Shown here: positions 1-8,633 of the stretch, piece by piece | Position numbering within the stretch: position 1 is the stretch's first letter | Layout: every line of letters starts with the position of its first letter | NCBI RefSeq assembly: GCF_001652275.1 | Contig: NZ_LVZK01000001.1 | Location: 930,001 to 994,000 of the forward strand | Reading direction: 5' to 3' | Length of the DNA stretch: 64,000 bases | Source: Peptidiphaga gingivicola | GTDB taxonomy: Bacteria; Actinomycetota; Actinomycetes; Actinomycetales; Actinomycetaceae | Translations under genes and position numbers: made by a program | Notes under the pieces: model-generated | The model's database searches: none | Seen by the model: the letters and a program-made list of their open reading frames with translations, nothing else | What the model was told of the DNA's origin: nothing

Positions 1-150
1 CGTCGAAAGCAAACTCGTAATGGTTTTCTGGGACAACTCGTTGTATTTCTCCGCCCGTTTTAGGCGCTCCTCGAGGTCGTTCACGCGCTTTTCAAGCCGC
101 GCCAGCTTCGCCGTGAGGCTTTCGTCGTCCTGCTTCGACCCGCCGTTCAT
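1..150 (-). CDS. Partial coiled-coil hypothetical protein (N-terminal 50 residues)
   Basis: The reverse strand reads from an ATG at 150 to the window edge without a stop. The start follows a GGAAAGGA-like ribosome-binding site. The 50 visible residues open with a short polar stretch and then a heptad-rich charged segment (KLARLEKRVNDLEERLKRAE), so this is the start of a coiled coil. The rest of the gene lies outside the window and I cannot name the family. It diverges from the large helicase-like gene, with about 630 bases between. Confidence 0.6.
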   Translation of the reverse strand, partial: MNGGSKQDDESLTAKLARLEKRVNDLEERLKRAEKYNELSQKTITSLLST

Positions 151-478
151 CTTTTCTGTCCTTTCCCCGATCTTGAGCCATCCGGTGGCAGGGCACGCTC
201 CGTCCCCGTTCGCCTTTGGCTAGGTGTTGGCCCTTGCCGGCGCCTGCCGGTCGCCGCCGCCCGACGATCACCGAGGCGCCGCGGCGCCCCAGGCGGAGAA
301 ACCGTGGAAGCCTCGCTCCTTCGGAATAACCCATGCTCTTGTGACGCGTTGCCGCCGTCCTCGCAGGAAGGCCGACGGCGCTGAGCCGCGCCTTCCATTT
401 CGATCTTACTATCGTCGGAACCGATTCTTAAGGGGACAATCCAGGTTCCTCTTGTCGCAGCGCGCATGATGAAATGGA

Positions 479-526
479 GCGGCGCCGAACACGTCGACTG
501 GGGCGGCGCCGAACACGTCGACTGGG
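479..526. repeat. 24-bp tandem repeat, two perfect copies
   Basis: Two identical 24-bp units (479-502 and 503-526), each containing GTCGAC, are followed by the first six bases of a third copy. The locus lies in the divergent intergenic region and has no coding role that I can see. Confidence 0.9.
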
Positions 527-621
527 GCGGCGGGATGCGCCGCACGAAACCGTGCCGAATGAGGCCGCACGAGGCCGCACGCGCCAAAATGAAACGGCCT
601 CGCACGTGCCGAACGAGACAG

Positions 622-667
622 CGACGCAGGCCCGAGTGAGACGGCAACGCAGGCCCGAACGAGGCGG
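622..667. repeat. 23-bp imperfect tandem repeat, two copies
   Basis: Units at 622-644 and 645-667 share the core ACGCAGGCCCGA and end in CGG. More decayed relatives extend upstream to about 550. Confidence 0.7.
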
Positions 668-780
668 CGCTTCACGTGCAGCATAGTCAGTCCTGGGCGC
701 GGACGTGTGAGGGCGGCTTCGTTTACGGGCGATCGGCGCGGTAAGCGGAATTTCGGTTGCAGTACCGATACCGTGGATAC

Positions 781-3700
781 GTGAGCCCTTTCTTCAAGCG
801 CAGTCGCAAAAATGACAAGGCCGCGCCCGCGGCCGAGTCCCCCGCGCCGTCGCCGGAAGCCGCCGAGGCGGACGAGAATCGCCCGTCCGTTTCCGAGCGC
901 GCAGAACGCTCAGGAAAGCGTTCCTTCATCGCGCGCAAGCCCAGGGAGATGAAGGAGCCGGACTTATTCGCCGAGGCGCAGCCGGCTCCGGCCGACGACG
1001 TCGACGGACCGTCGCGCGGCGAACGGCTTTCCCGCGCGTACTCGGATTGGCACAGGGAACTCGCCGTCGTCGCCGACGAGGCCGCCGTGCCCATCAGGGC
1101 CGGCGACCCGGCCGTTGTCGACCTCACCCACCCCCATCCGACCGGGGCTTCGCAACTGTACTCCGGCAAGCCGACCCTGCTGACGTCCGTCATTCGAGAG
1201 GAATCCGCCCAGCGCGAGGCACAGGCTCACTTGGCCTCGCTGCGCACGCGAATGGAGGGCCTTTCCGAGCAGTACGGGTACGCGCCGGTCACGCTCGCGA
1301 TCGGCCACATATCGTGGACCGAGCTGCCGGCCGCATCCTCGCACGGCCGCGAGAAAGGCGGTTCGCCGGGCGCTTCTTCGGGGAAGGCGTTGGGCCGCGA
1401 CGCCGTCGAGCAGATGGCCATCGGCGCGGCGCGGGCCGACATGCACGACGTCGCCCTGGGCGAAGAGCTGTCCGGGCGCCCGGGCGCCGGCGGCGGAGCG
1501 GCCGACGACGCGAACGGAGGCGACGGCGGCAAAGGATCGACGGGCAACGGCGAGGCCAACGGCGGCGACGTCGCCGGAGCGGGATCGCCGGGTGGAGGCG
1601 CCTCCGAGGCGCATGACGACTCACCCCGGCCGTTTGGCAGCGCGTCCGGCGATCTCGCGAACATGCCGGGGAAGCTCGCAAGCGCGCCCGGCGAGCGTGG
1701 CAAGGCGCTCGAGGCCCTCGAAAGCGCGACATTTGAAAGTACTGAGGAGCTCGCCGCGACCAGGTCGGCCGATTCGGTCGAGGACGGAACCTCCGGGAGC
1801 GACGCAGCGGCCCCCAAGATCCGCGAAATGTACGAGGCCGGGCTCATGCGTTCGGCCAGGCTCGACGAGGCCGGCCCCGACGACGCCTACATCACGCTCA
1901 CCGCCCGCTGCGACGTCAACCCGACGGTGCTGCGGGCTCTGCGTTCCCACGGAATGACCGCCGAGGAGGGATCGAGGCTGCGCGCCATGGCGGCCGACGT
2001 CGCCCGTCACGAGGCGGCCATCGCCTATCTGCGCGAACTCGGACGCGTGTACCTGCCCGGGTTTTCTTACGAGGACGGGGCCTTGCTCGGCAGTTTCACG
2101 CATCCGGGCCTTGTGCTCCTCGCCGACCTCGAGGCGATGAAGCCCTACATCGAAACTTCCGGGATCATGGCGGCGCTGGCGGGCGACGAAGAGACCCGTC
2201 GGCTCACCGCGTTGCCGCTGCCTCCCGCCGAGATGCGCGACCGTTCGCCGGAAGCCGAACGCGGCGCCGGCGACCGCGACCCCGCCGAGCTGGCGGTCAT
2301 CGAGGCGATCGCGTCCGGGCGGTCGATCGTCGTCGACGCGCCGCCCGGATCTCAGGCCGTGGGCACCCTCGCGGCGATAGTCGCCGACGCTGCGGCCTCC
2401 GGCAGGTCGATTCTTTACATTCCGGGGCGCGCCTCCTCGGCCAGGGCGCTCGTGGACGAGATGGGACGCCTGGGCCTGGGCGACCTCGTCCTCGACTTTT
2501 CGGACCTCGACACGGTGGCGCGCCGCATCCGCACGGGCATGCGGCTGCGCGGGGACGAGGAAGACCCGGCCGACGTTTTGGAGCTGCGGGCGCGCCTCGT
2601 GGCCGTCAGGCGCGAGCTCAGCGAGTATGTTGCTTCGCTGCACGACGTCGATCCCCAGTGGGGGCACTCGGTGCACTCGCTTCTGGAGAGGCTGGCGCGG
2701 CTGACCGAGGGCAAGGGCGCGCCGCGCAGCAGGGTGCGACTGGATTCCGACACCGTCCACGCCCTGCGGGGAGAGCTCTCGCACGTGCAGGCCCAACTCG
2801 AAGACGCCTCGGAGCTCGGGGCGTTCGTGGGCATGGCAGACTCGCCGTGGGCCGGCGCGGACATTCACACCGCCGCGGCGGGGGAGGAGGCCATGGCCCT
2901 CGCCAAAAAGCTCGCCTCCAAGACGATCCCCGCCGTCAAGGCCCAGGCCGAACGCGCGGCGGAGGAGACCGGGCTCTCGGTGGCGGAGACCTTCGAGGAC
3001 TGGCGCGAGCAGATTGAGATGCTGCGCGGAATCTCCCACTCCCTCGACATTTTCCTGCCCCAGATTTTCGAGCGCTCCGTTCAGGACATGGTAATCGCGA
3101 CGGCGTCGAAGGAATGGCGCGAAAGCCACGGCGAGGAGATGAAGGGCTCGGAGCGGCGCCGTCTGACGAAACAGGCGAAAGACTACGTGCGGCCGGGGGC
3201 TGTGAGCCACGACCTTCACCGAGACCTCATCACCGTGCAGCGTCAGCGCGAGGTGTGGAAGCGCTACAGCGCCGAAGCCAGTTGGCCCAAGCTTCCCGAG
3301 GGCATGACCCAGATCCGCGAAAGCGAGCGCGAGGCCGGCGGGCAGCTCGAGGAGCTGGAGGGGATCCTTCCCGGCAGGAAGCTCCGCATGATGCCGATGG
3401 GCGAGCTGCTGGACTTCCTCCTTTCGCTGTCGATGGACGAAGGCACCATGTCGCGCCTGCCCAGAGCGAACGAGCTCGTCGCCAAGCTGAAGGCGGAGGG
3501 CTTTGGCGGCGTCGTCAAGGACTTTTCCGAGCGAGGCGTGCGAACCGAACAGATCCCCGCCGAGCTCGACCTCATATACTCGGCCTCCCTTTTCGAGCAG
3601 CTCGTCGGGCGCTCCCCGGCCCTTTCACGCACGACGCCGGCCAACCTCGCGGTCCTCGCCGCCGAGGTGCGCAGGCTCGACCGGGAGCACACCGAGACGC

Positions 3701-5940
3701 TGGCCGGGCCGGTTTCCCGCGCCGTCGTGCGGATCATGCGCGAAACGATCTCGAAGCGGCGTGAGGACACCCTCAAACTCGACGATCAGCTCGAACGCTA
3801 CTCGACGGGCGCCCTGCGCGACGCGATCGCCACCTATCCGAGGCTCGTTCAAGCGTCCCGCCCGGTGTGGGTCATTCCGTCGATGATCACGGCCGAGTTT
3901 GTGCCTCCCATGCCCTGGGCCGACATCGTCATCATGGACGAGCAGGACGCCGGCGGCCTTTCCTCGGCCGTTTCGATGCTCATGCGCGGCCGTCAGATCG
4001 TCGTCATGGGCAATCTTCGCCGCGCGCGGGCCGAGGGCGGGGATTCGACGATCGCAGCCTTCGCGGACATTCTGCCCGTGTGCGAGCTTCCCACGCTGCG
4101 CGCCCAACATGACGAGCTGGCCACCCAGACGCTGCGCGAACAGGGGTATGCGGACGTCCTCGAGCTCGTGCCGTCGGCCAAGCGCGGCCGCAAGCCAAGC
4201 CTTGTGCTCGTGGAGGGGCGCGGCGTGCCGAATCCGCAGTCGGGCATGGTCGAGGGGCCGCAGGTCGAAGTCGACGCGGCGGTCGACGCCGTCGTCGACC
4301 ATGTGTTGACGCGGCCCGGCGAATCTCTCGCCGTCGTTTGCGTCTCCCCGGCCCACGCGGTCCGCATACGCGAAGCCCTTGCGCGGCTGGCCGCCGATTC
4401 CCCCCAGCTGGCCGAGTTCGTCTCGAAAGGCGGGGTCGAGCCTTTCGCCGTCCTCGAGCTCACGCAGACCGGCGGCCTGCGCCGCGATTCCATCATTTTG
4501 ACCGTGGGCCTGGGCAAGACGGTGCACGGGCGAGTGCTGCACACCTTCGGGCCCCTCTCGACGGCCGGCGGGCTCACCGGCCTCGTCGACGCCATGGAGG
4601 CCGCGCGCTCCGAGCTCAAGATCGTCTCCTCGCTCGGCCCCGGCGAGATCGGCGCGGACAGGCTGTCCACGCCCGGCCCGCGGCTTCTGGAGAAGCTCAT
4701 CGACAGGGCGGACGGCCGCGAGGTCCCGCTCGACCCCTCCAGTTCCGACGAGCCGATAGGCGCCCTCCTCACGGACCTGCGGGACAGGCTCGTGCGCGCC
4801 GGGTACGCCGTGGCCTCCGATTTCGGCTTCGACGACGGCGTGAGGATTCCGCTCGTCGCCGGCGACGTCGAGCTTCCCGGCACGTGGCGGGTCGCCGTCT
4901 TGGTCGACGACGAAGCCTACGTAAACGAGCCGTCGGTGCGGCGCAGGGACCGGTATTGGCTGGAGCGGCTGGAATCGCGCGGCTGGGCCGTGATCAGGAC
5001 TTTCTCCACCTCGCTGTTCATCGATCCGGAGGGCCAGGCCTCGCTCGTTGTCAACGCGATCAAGCGGGCCCGCGCGCTCGAGCTTTCCGACAGCGTCAGG
5101 GTGCCCGTGCTCGGCGACGAATGGGCCGCGCCGGCCGACGGCCCTGGCGGCGAAGCCGTAACCGGCGGCAAAGTCGTAGCCGAAGGCGAAGTTGTCACTA
5201 GCGGCGAAAATGTTGCCGGCGGCGAGACCATTCCTGGCGGTGAAACCGTCACCGGCGGAGCAGCTCTTCCGAGGGACCCGAATTGGGCCGAAAAGCTGAG
5301 GAACGAGGCGGCGGTCAAGCGCGGCCCCCGCCCGGACGTCGCGAAGGGTCTCTCCCTTGCCGCGTATACGGACGATCAACTGGACGAGATGGTCACATGG
5401 ATAGCCGCCGACGGCGCCGAGCGAAGCCGCCCAGAGTTCGTTGACGCTCTGCGCAAGGAGCTGGGCATTGAGGGGCGCGGCATGCAGGTCGATACGATTC
5501 TAGGCCACGTCGTGGACCGATCCGGCCTGGCGGTTGGCTTGGGTCTCGGCGATTCCGGCTCCGACGCGCTTTCCGATTCCGGCGCTTCCCCCGACGCCGT
5601 CTCCCGGCTCTCCGGCTCGAACTCTTCTTCCGAGGCTCTTTCGGAGACGGGCTCGCTTCCCGCTCCCGGTTCCCGTTCGTCTTCGGCTACGCCCCAGCGG
5701 TCTTCCGAGGCAGCTCAGCATTCCTCCGAGTCTGCCCTGCGGTCGCCCGAGGTCTCTCAGCGGTCTCCGTACTCCGCTTCTGAAGCCTCCTCTAAAGCCG
5801 TGTCTGGAGACGCTCGTTCTCCTTCGGATTCATCCAAGGCGGCTTCCGAGGCGGGCGGTTCGGCCTCCAGCGCCTCTCAGTCCGCTCCCGGGGCCGGCCG
5901 TTCGGCTTCACGCTCCGCTTCCAGGGGCAAGAGAAAGTGA
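781..5940 (+). CDS. Very large degenerate SF1-helicase-like protein with C-terminal restriction-endonuclease-like domain
   Basis: About 1,719 residues from the GTG at 781; a TTG at 757 is also in frame. The core resembles actinobacterial helicase-like proteins of the DUF4011 type. The Walker A position near residue 517 reads APPGSQAVGT and lacks the GK[S/T] lysine. The Walker B-like strand near residue 1052 reads VIMDEQDAGG, and the later motif III and VI regions are also eroded. At residues 1381-1416 the pattern RRRDRYWLERLESRGW followed by STSLFIDPEG matches the Vsr-like (PD-D/EXK superfamily) tail of this family. A short conserved terminal module follows near residue 1515 (GPRPDVAKGLSLAAY). 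Extra low-complexity parts are a Gly-rich stretch (about 230-280), six GExVxG hexapeptides (1457-1492) and a Ser/Ala-rich tail of roughly 130 residues. It overlaps the next gene by GTGA, so the two are probably translationally coupled. The helicase class is known from the family; loss of ATPase activity is my inference. Confidence 0.8.
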   Translation: MSPFFKRSRKNDKAAPAAESPAPSPEAAEADENRPSVSERAERSGKRSFIARKPREMKEPDLFAEAQPAPADDVDGPSRGERLSRAYSDWHRELAVVADEAAVPIRAGDPAVVDLTHPHPTGASQLYSGKPTLLTSVIREESAQREAQAHLASLRTRMEGLSEQYGYAPVTLAIGHISWTELPAASSHGREKGGSPGASSGKALGRDAVEQMAIGAARADMHDVALGEELSGRPGAGGGAADDANGGDGGKGSTGNGEANGGDVAGAGSPGGGASEAHDDSPRPFGSASGDLANMPGKLASAPGERGKALEALESATFESTEELAATRSADSVEDGTSGSDAAAPKIREMYEAGLMRSARLDEAGPDDAYITLTARCDVNPTVLRALRSHGMTAEEGSRLRAMAADVARHEAAIAYLRELGRVYLPGFSYEDGALLGSFTHPGLVLLADLEAMKPYIETSGIMAALAGDEETRRLTALPLPPAEMRDRSPEAERGAGDRDPAELAVIEAIASGRSIVVDAPPGSQAVGTLAAIVADAAASGRSILYIPGRASSARALVDEMGRLGLGDLVLDFSDLDTVARRIRTGMRLRGDEEDPADVLELRARLVAVRRELSEYVASLHDVDPQWGHSVHSLLERLARLTEGKGAPRSRVRLDSDTVHALRGELSHVQAQLEDASELGAFVGMADSPWAGADIHTAAAGEEAMALAKKLASKTIPAVKAQAERAAEETGLSVAETFEDWREQIEMLRGISHSLDIFLPQIFERSVQDMVIATASKEWRESHGEEMKGSERRRLTKQAKDYVRPGAVSHDLHRDLITVQRQREVWKRYSAEASWPKLPEGMTQIRESEREAGGQLEELEGILPGRKLRMMPMGELLDFLLSLSMDEGTMSRLPRANELVAKLKAEGFGGVVKDFSERGVRTEQIPAELDLIYSASLFEQLVGRSPALSRTTPANLAVLAAEVRRLDREHTETLAGPVSRAVVRIMRETISKRREDTLKLDDQLERYSTGALRDAIATYPRLVQASRPVWVIPSMITAEFVPPMPWADIVIMDEQDAGGLSSAVSMLMRGRQIVVMGNLRRARAEGGDSTIAAFADILPVCELPTLRAQHDELATQTLREQGYADVLELVPSAKRGRKPSLVLVEGRGVPNPQSGMVEGPQVEVDAAVDAVVDHVLTRPGESLAVVCVSPAHAVRIREALARLAADSPQLAEFVSKGGVEPFAVLELTQTGGLRRDSIILTVGLGKTVHGRVLHTFGPLSTAGGLTGLVDAMEAARSELKIVSSLGPGEIGADRLSTPGPRLLEKLIDRADGREVPLDPSSSDEPIGALLTDLRDRLVRAGYAVASDFGFDDGVRIPLVAGDVELPGTWRVAVLVDDEAYVNEPSVRRRDRYWLERLESRGWAVIRTFSTSLFIDPEGQASLVVNAIKRARALELSDSVRVPVLGDEWAAPADGPGGEAVTGGKVVAEGEVVTSGENVAGGETIPGGETVTGGAALPRDPNWAEKLRNEAAVKRGPRPDVAKGLSLAAYTDDQLDEMVTWIAADGAERSRPEFVDALRKELGIEGRGMQVDTILGHVVDRSGLAVGLGLGDSGSDALSDSGASPDAVSRLSGSNSSSEALSETGSLPAPGSRSSSATPQRSSEAAQHSSESALRSPEVSQRSPYSASEASSKAVSGDARSPSDSSKAASEAGGSASSASQSAPGAGRSASRSASRGKRK
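5149..5256 (+). repeat. In-frame 18-bp repeat encoding six hexapeptides
   Basis: Six consecutive 18-bp units encode the pattern G-[EK]-x-[VI]-x-x (for example GEAVTG, GETVTG). They lie in the linker between the endonuclease-like domain and the final conserved module of the helicase-like protein. Confidence 0.85.
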
Positions 5941-6317
5941 ACGCGTTTCAGGCTGGCGAATCGGACTTAAACGGCGATCCGAATCGCGAGTCGCTTGCCG
6001 GTGTCGGCGGCGATTCGCCAACGTCAGATCCAGCTGACGGGGCTCCGTCGCAGAACCGATCTCTCGAATCGGCAAGGCGGGGCTCGCCTGGGAGCTTGCA
6101 GGCACCGAAGCGCAAGCGTCGCGCGGCGGTGCGTTTGTCGAGGGTCGACGCCGAGCGCCTTGCCCGCGGCGAGATCGCGAACCCCGAGGAAGCATTGCAT
6201 CTCAACGACCTGCGTGAGACCCGCTCGCTTCAGCGCGAGGAGCCGGCCGTCGCCGCTCGCGACGCCAATGAGCGCCGCCTGCTCGGAGACCGACCGCCGC
6301 ATTTCGGTTCGCTGTAA
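5937..6317 (+). CDS. Small conserved partner protein of the helicase-like gene
   Basis: The GTG start overlaps the TGA of the helicase-like gene (GTGA), so the two should be coupled. The product has 126 residues. The first half is disordered and Ser/Gly/Asp-rich; the second half is charged and probably helical, and ends with LLGDRPPHFG. I recall small actinobacterial proteins ending in an RPPHWG-like motif downstream of such helicases, which supports a real gene. The function is unknown; a complex with the large protein is only an inference from the coupling. Confidence 0.7.
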   Translation: MNAFQAGESDLNGDPNRESLAGVGGDSPTSDPADGAPSQNRSLESARRGSPGSLQAPKRKRRAAVRLSRVDAERLARGEIANPEEALHLNDLRETRSLQREEPAVAARDANERRLLGDRPPHFGSL

Positions 6318-6371
6318 CGGAGTTCTCATAGACCCGCTTTGATCGCCGTTATACGTGCGACGACAATGCCA

Positions 6372-6395
6372 GTTTCTTCAACGTTGAAAGGAAAC
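6372..6395. promoter_or_regulatory. Palindrome upstream of the AT-rich orphan gene
   Basis: TTCAACGTTGAA (6377-6388) is a perfect 12-bp palindrome, flanked by GTTTC and GAAAC at 6372-6376 and 6391-6395. A TATATA lies at 6397-6402. The site is about 110 bases upstream of the ATG at 6504 and could be a regulator site. No cognate regulator is adjacent. Confidence 0.4.
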
Positions 6396-6503
6396 GATAT
6401 ATACCACGCTAGACGAATGGGGGTGACTTGACTATTCTCAGGTTTGGATTTGACCTGAAAATCCCGTTTGAGGCACGCCTACTTTTACGAAATGGGGAAC
6501 ACT

Positions 6504-8048
6504 ATGGGTGAATACAGAGACATCAAAAAGTTAGTATGCAATCTTAAGGTTGCTGCTATAGATGCCATGATGAAAGACTACGGTACTGAGTATCATTTCG
6601 AGGTAGAAGATGACAATTATTATTGTAAGGAAGTGAAGAACAGGTCTCTCTTAGCACCGGACGTTTCTGTTCGCGTGGAGAGGCCGAACTCAAAAGGGGA
6701 AGGTGGTGGAAAGGTGACGTGTGGGTCCTCACTTACAAGCTTGAGTGATATTCAAGATGAAAATGAAGTTCTTGACGACTATTCGGAAAGGTTTGCCGAG
6801 TGTCGATCGGCAATAGACGCGATCGTTTCACCTTGGATAGGTCTGCCTAACCCATATGGCGATGGGTTCGAGAATGCCATAAATAATTATAGGAAAGGGG
6901 TTGTCGCGAAGTTGTCTACAGTGCCCGTGAAAGGGTTTGATGCAAAAGGCCTAACTGGAGACGGTACCGATCAGGGTGCTGTAAACATCCTAGCGGTCAA
7001 GCCTGGCAGTATGCAGCGGTACTTTGATGGAATGATGTCCAATGCTGCTTCGCTCCAGGGGGCCACAATGAACGCTTTTCGGGAGTCTTTTTTGGGCACT
7101 ATGCCGTCAATTGTACGTAATCTTTCTGTGCTTGCTCATATTCACGGTGAGACATTGGCTGCCGAACAGTTAATTTTTAAGCAGGCAAGGAAGAAAGTGG
7201 TTGAAGCTATTGAAGGGGCGATGAAGGCGTTCGCGGAGATTCCTGGGGGCGGGTCTGGTTTTGACATGCTAATAAATATACTGGTTTGGGGGTGCATGGC
7301 TTTAAGTTTGCCTTTTGGCGGCGCGGGTGCGAGTACTGCATCTATAATAGGTGGTGTAGGAAATTTGGCTTTAACTGCAGTCAAGGACGTCAAAGCCGAG
7401 ATGAAGCATTATGAGGCAGATAGCTATGAGGGAATCATGAATGAACTGGAAAAATCTTTTAAGGACATAAATAGTAATCTTAAAAAAGGCGAGCAACGTA
7501 TCGAGGACAACCTTGCCGCTAACCTGAAAGCGGTGCTTGGGGATCGCAATAACAATGATTTCAAGACTACCAGTTTCCATTTACTGCCGGCGCCGATTAG
7601 GGACACGGCGGGGCAAACCAAAATGGATAGAAATGCGGTTGATCAGCTAACGATAGGTGATGGGTCAACAGGAGGGTATATGTCGGATATAGCTGCCGAT
7701 CTCGAGTCGGCGGCGAAAACCTTGCGTGGCATATCTATGCAGGATCTTATTCGACGGGATGAAGAAGTCGGTATAAGGTATGGTATTGGTCCTAGTTCGA
7801 CTTTTGCCGATCTTCGTGAGGTTATATATGAACTGCTGATCGATCTCAAATGGAGGGTTGATGAAGGGAATGTAAACCTTCGAGCGGCAATGCATGACTT
7901 TGAAGAGCAAGATGCGCAATCCCAGCAACTAATGGATAGGATCACGAACAATATCGAGCAAGGGAGTGGAATGGACCCCTGGGATAGGAAGCACCCCCAA
8001 AAACTTGAAACGTTGAGGCCAAACACAGGTCAAGAAGCTGTTGGGTAG
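6504..8048 (+). CDS. Orphan hypothetical protein, AT-richer than its neighbours
   Basis: I chose the ATG at 6504 because a GGGGA box lies just upstream; ATGs at 6492 and 6468 are in frame. The product is about 514 residues. Codon use is visibly AT-rich (many AAT, ATA and TTT codons), unlike the genes on both sides. The N-terminal third is mixed alpha/beta. The middle is long, amphipathic and helical, and contains a glycine-rich hydrophobic segment at about residues 250-290 (PGGGSGFDMLINILVWGCMA, then FGGAGASTASIIGGVG). The C-terminal third is helical and charged. There is no signal peptide. The helical hairpin with a glycine-rich hydrophobic patch recalls ESX/LXG-type secreted proteins or pore-forming helices, but I recognise no motif. 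It probably came by horizontal transfer. Confidence 0.75.
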   Translation: MGEYRDIKKLVCNLKVAAIDAMMKDYGTEYHFEVEDDNYYCKEVKNRSLLAPDVSVRVERPNSKGEGGGKVTCGSSLTSLSDIQDENEVLDDYSERFAECRSAIDAIVSPWIGLPNPYGDGFENAINNYRKGVVAKLSTVPVKGFDAKGLTGDGTDQGAVNILAVKPGSMQRYFDGMMSNAASLQGATMNAFRESFLGTMPSIVRNLSVLAHIHGETLAAEQLIFKQARKKVVEAIEGAMKAFAEIPGGGSGFDMLINILVWGCMALSLPFGGAGASTASIIGGVGNLALTAVKDVKAEMKHYEADSYEGIMNELEKSFKDINSNLKKGEQRIEDNLAANLKAVLGDRNNNDFKTTSFHLLPAPIRDTAGQTKMDRNAVDQLTIGDGSTGGYMSDIAADLESAAKTLRGISMQDLIRRDEEVGIRYGIGPSSTFADLREVIYELLIDLKWRVDEGNVNLRAAMHDFEEQDAQSQQLMDRITNNIEQGSGMDPWDRKHPQKLETLRPNTGQEAVG

Positions 8049-8052
8049 ACCC

Positions 8053-8092
8053 GGAATGATGGCGACTCAGACTGCTGAGCCGCCATCATTCC
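8053..8092. terminator. Bidirectional terminator-like hairpin
   Basis: The arms GGAATGATGGCG and CGCCATCATTCC pair perfectly. The stem continues with CTCAG/CTGAG around an ACTG loop. It separates the convergent orphan gene and mscL. There is no long T-run on either side, so it may need help from the strong stem alone. Confidence 0.75.
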
Positions 8093-8100
8093 AAGGTTGA

Positions 8101-8553
8101 CTACTGGCGATAACCGCCACCCGTGTAGCCGCCACCCGCAGTGCCGCCGCCGTTCATGTAGCCTCCGCCGGCGAGCGCATCGCGAATCTCCGTCAGGAGC
8201 CTGACTTCGTCGCTGACCTCTGCTTCCTCAGCGTTGAGGCCCTTCCGCCTCGCCATGCGCTCATTGAGCTTATTCATTGGATAGACGAGAACGAGGTAGA
8301 CGGCTGCAGCAACAAGGAGAAAGCCGATAGCAGCTGTCAAAACAGTACCGGGTCTAATTAGATCGCCGTCCCCTATATGGAACTGGCCAATCGAATTGAA
8401 GTTTGGTTTGCCAACCAGGCTCCCGAGGAGGGGGTTGATGACGCTATCCACAAGATTCTTTACGATAGAGGTGAAGGCGTCGGCGATAACAACAGCGACG
8501 GCAAGTTCGATGACGTTGCCGCGCATGATGAATTTCTTGAAACCCTGAATCAT
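8101..8553 (-). CDS. mscL: Large-conductance mechanosensitive channel MscL
   Basis: MscL forms a homopentameric membrane pore that opens under membrane tension to release solutes on osmotic downshock. From the ATG at 8553 the product has 150 residues, close to the usual length. The N-terminus MIQGFKKFIMRGNVIELAVA is the signature amphipathic helix and TM1 start. TM2 is the stretch TAAIGFLLVAAAVYLVLV, followed by a charged helix and a Gly/Tyr-rich tail. A longer frame to 8622 is open, but family alignment favours 8553. It is the last gene of a co-oriented group with the SAF and FmdB-type proteins. Confidence 0.95.
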   Translation of the reverse strand: MIQGFKKFIMRGNVIELAVAVVIADAFTSIVKNLVDSVINPLLGSLVGKPNFNSIGQFHIGDGDLIRPGTVLTAAIGFLLVAAAVYLVLVYPMNKLNERMARRKGLNAEEAEVSDEVRLLTEIRDALAGGGYMNGGGTAGGGYTGGGYRQ

Positions 8554-8633
8554 GGTGAATCCATCTCTTTCTTTTGGGTGGATGGCCCGCGCGCCCTTTT
8601 GCAACGCGGACGTGATGGTCACGCGCCATGGGG

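Larger units (their letters stand above)
151..780. other. Intergenic region with two small tandem repeats
   Basis: No convincing gene lies here. The open frames on both strands are arginine-rich, lack ribosome-binding sites and overlap one another. The notable content is a perfect 24-bp tandem duplication at 479-526 and a degenerate 23-bp repeat at 622-667. Promoters for both divergent genes must lie here, but I see no clear boxes. Confidence 0.5.

Noticed and set aside
3625-5379. 584-codon minus-strand frame inside the helicase-like gene
   Set aside because: It is a mirror frame of the real gene with low-complexity Arg/Gly/His composition and no ribosome-binding site.
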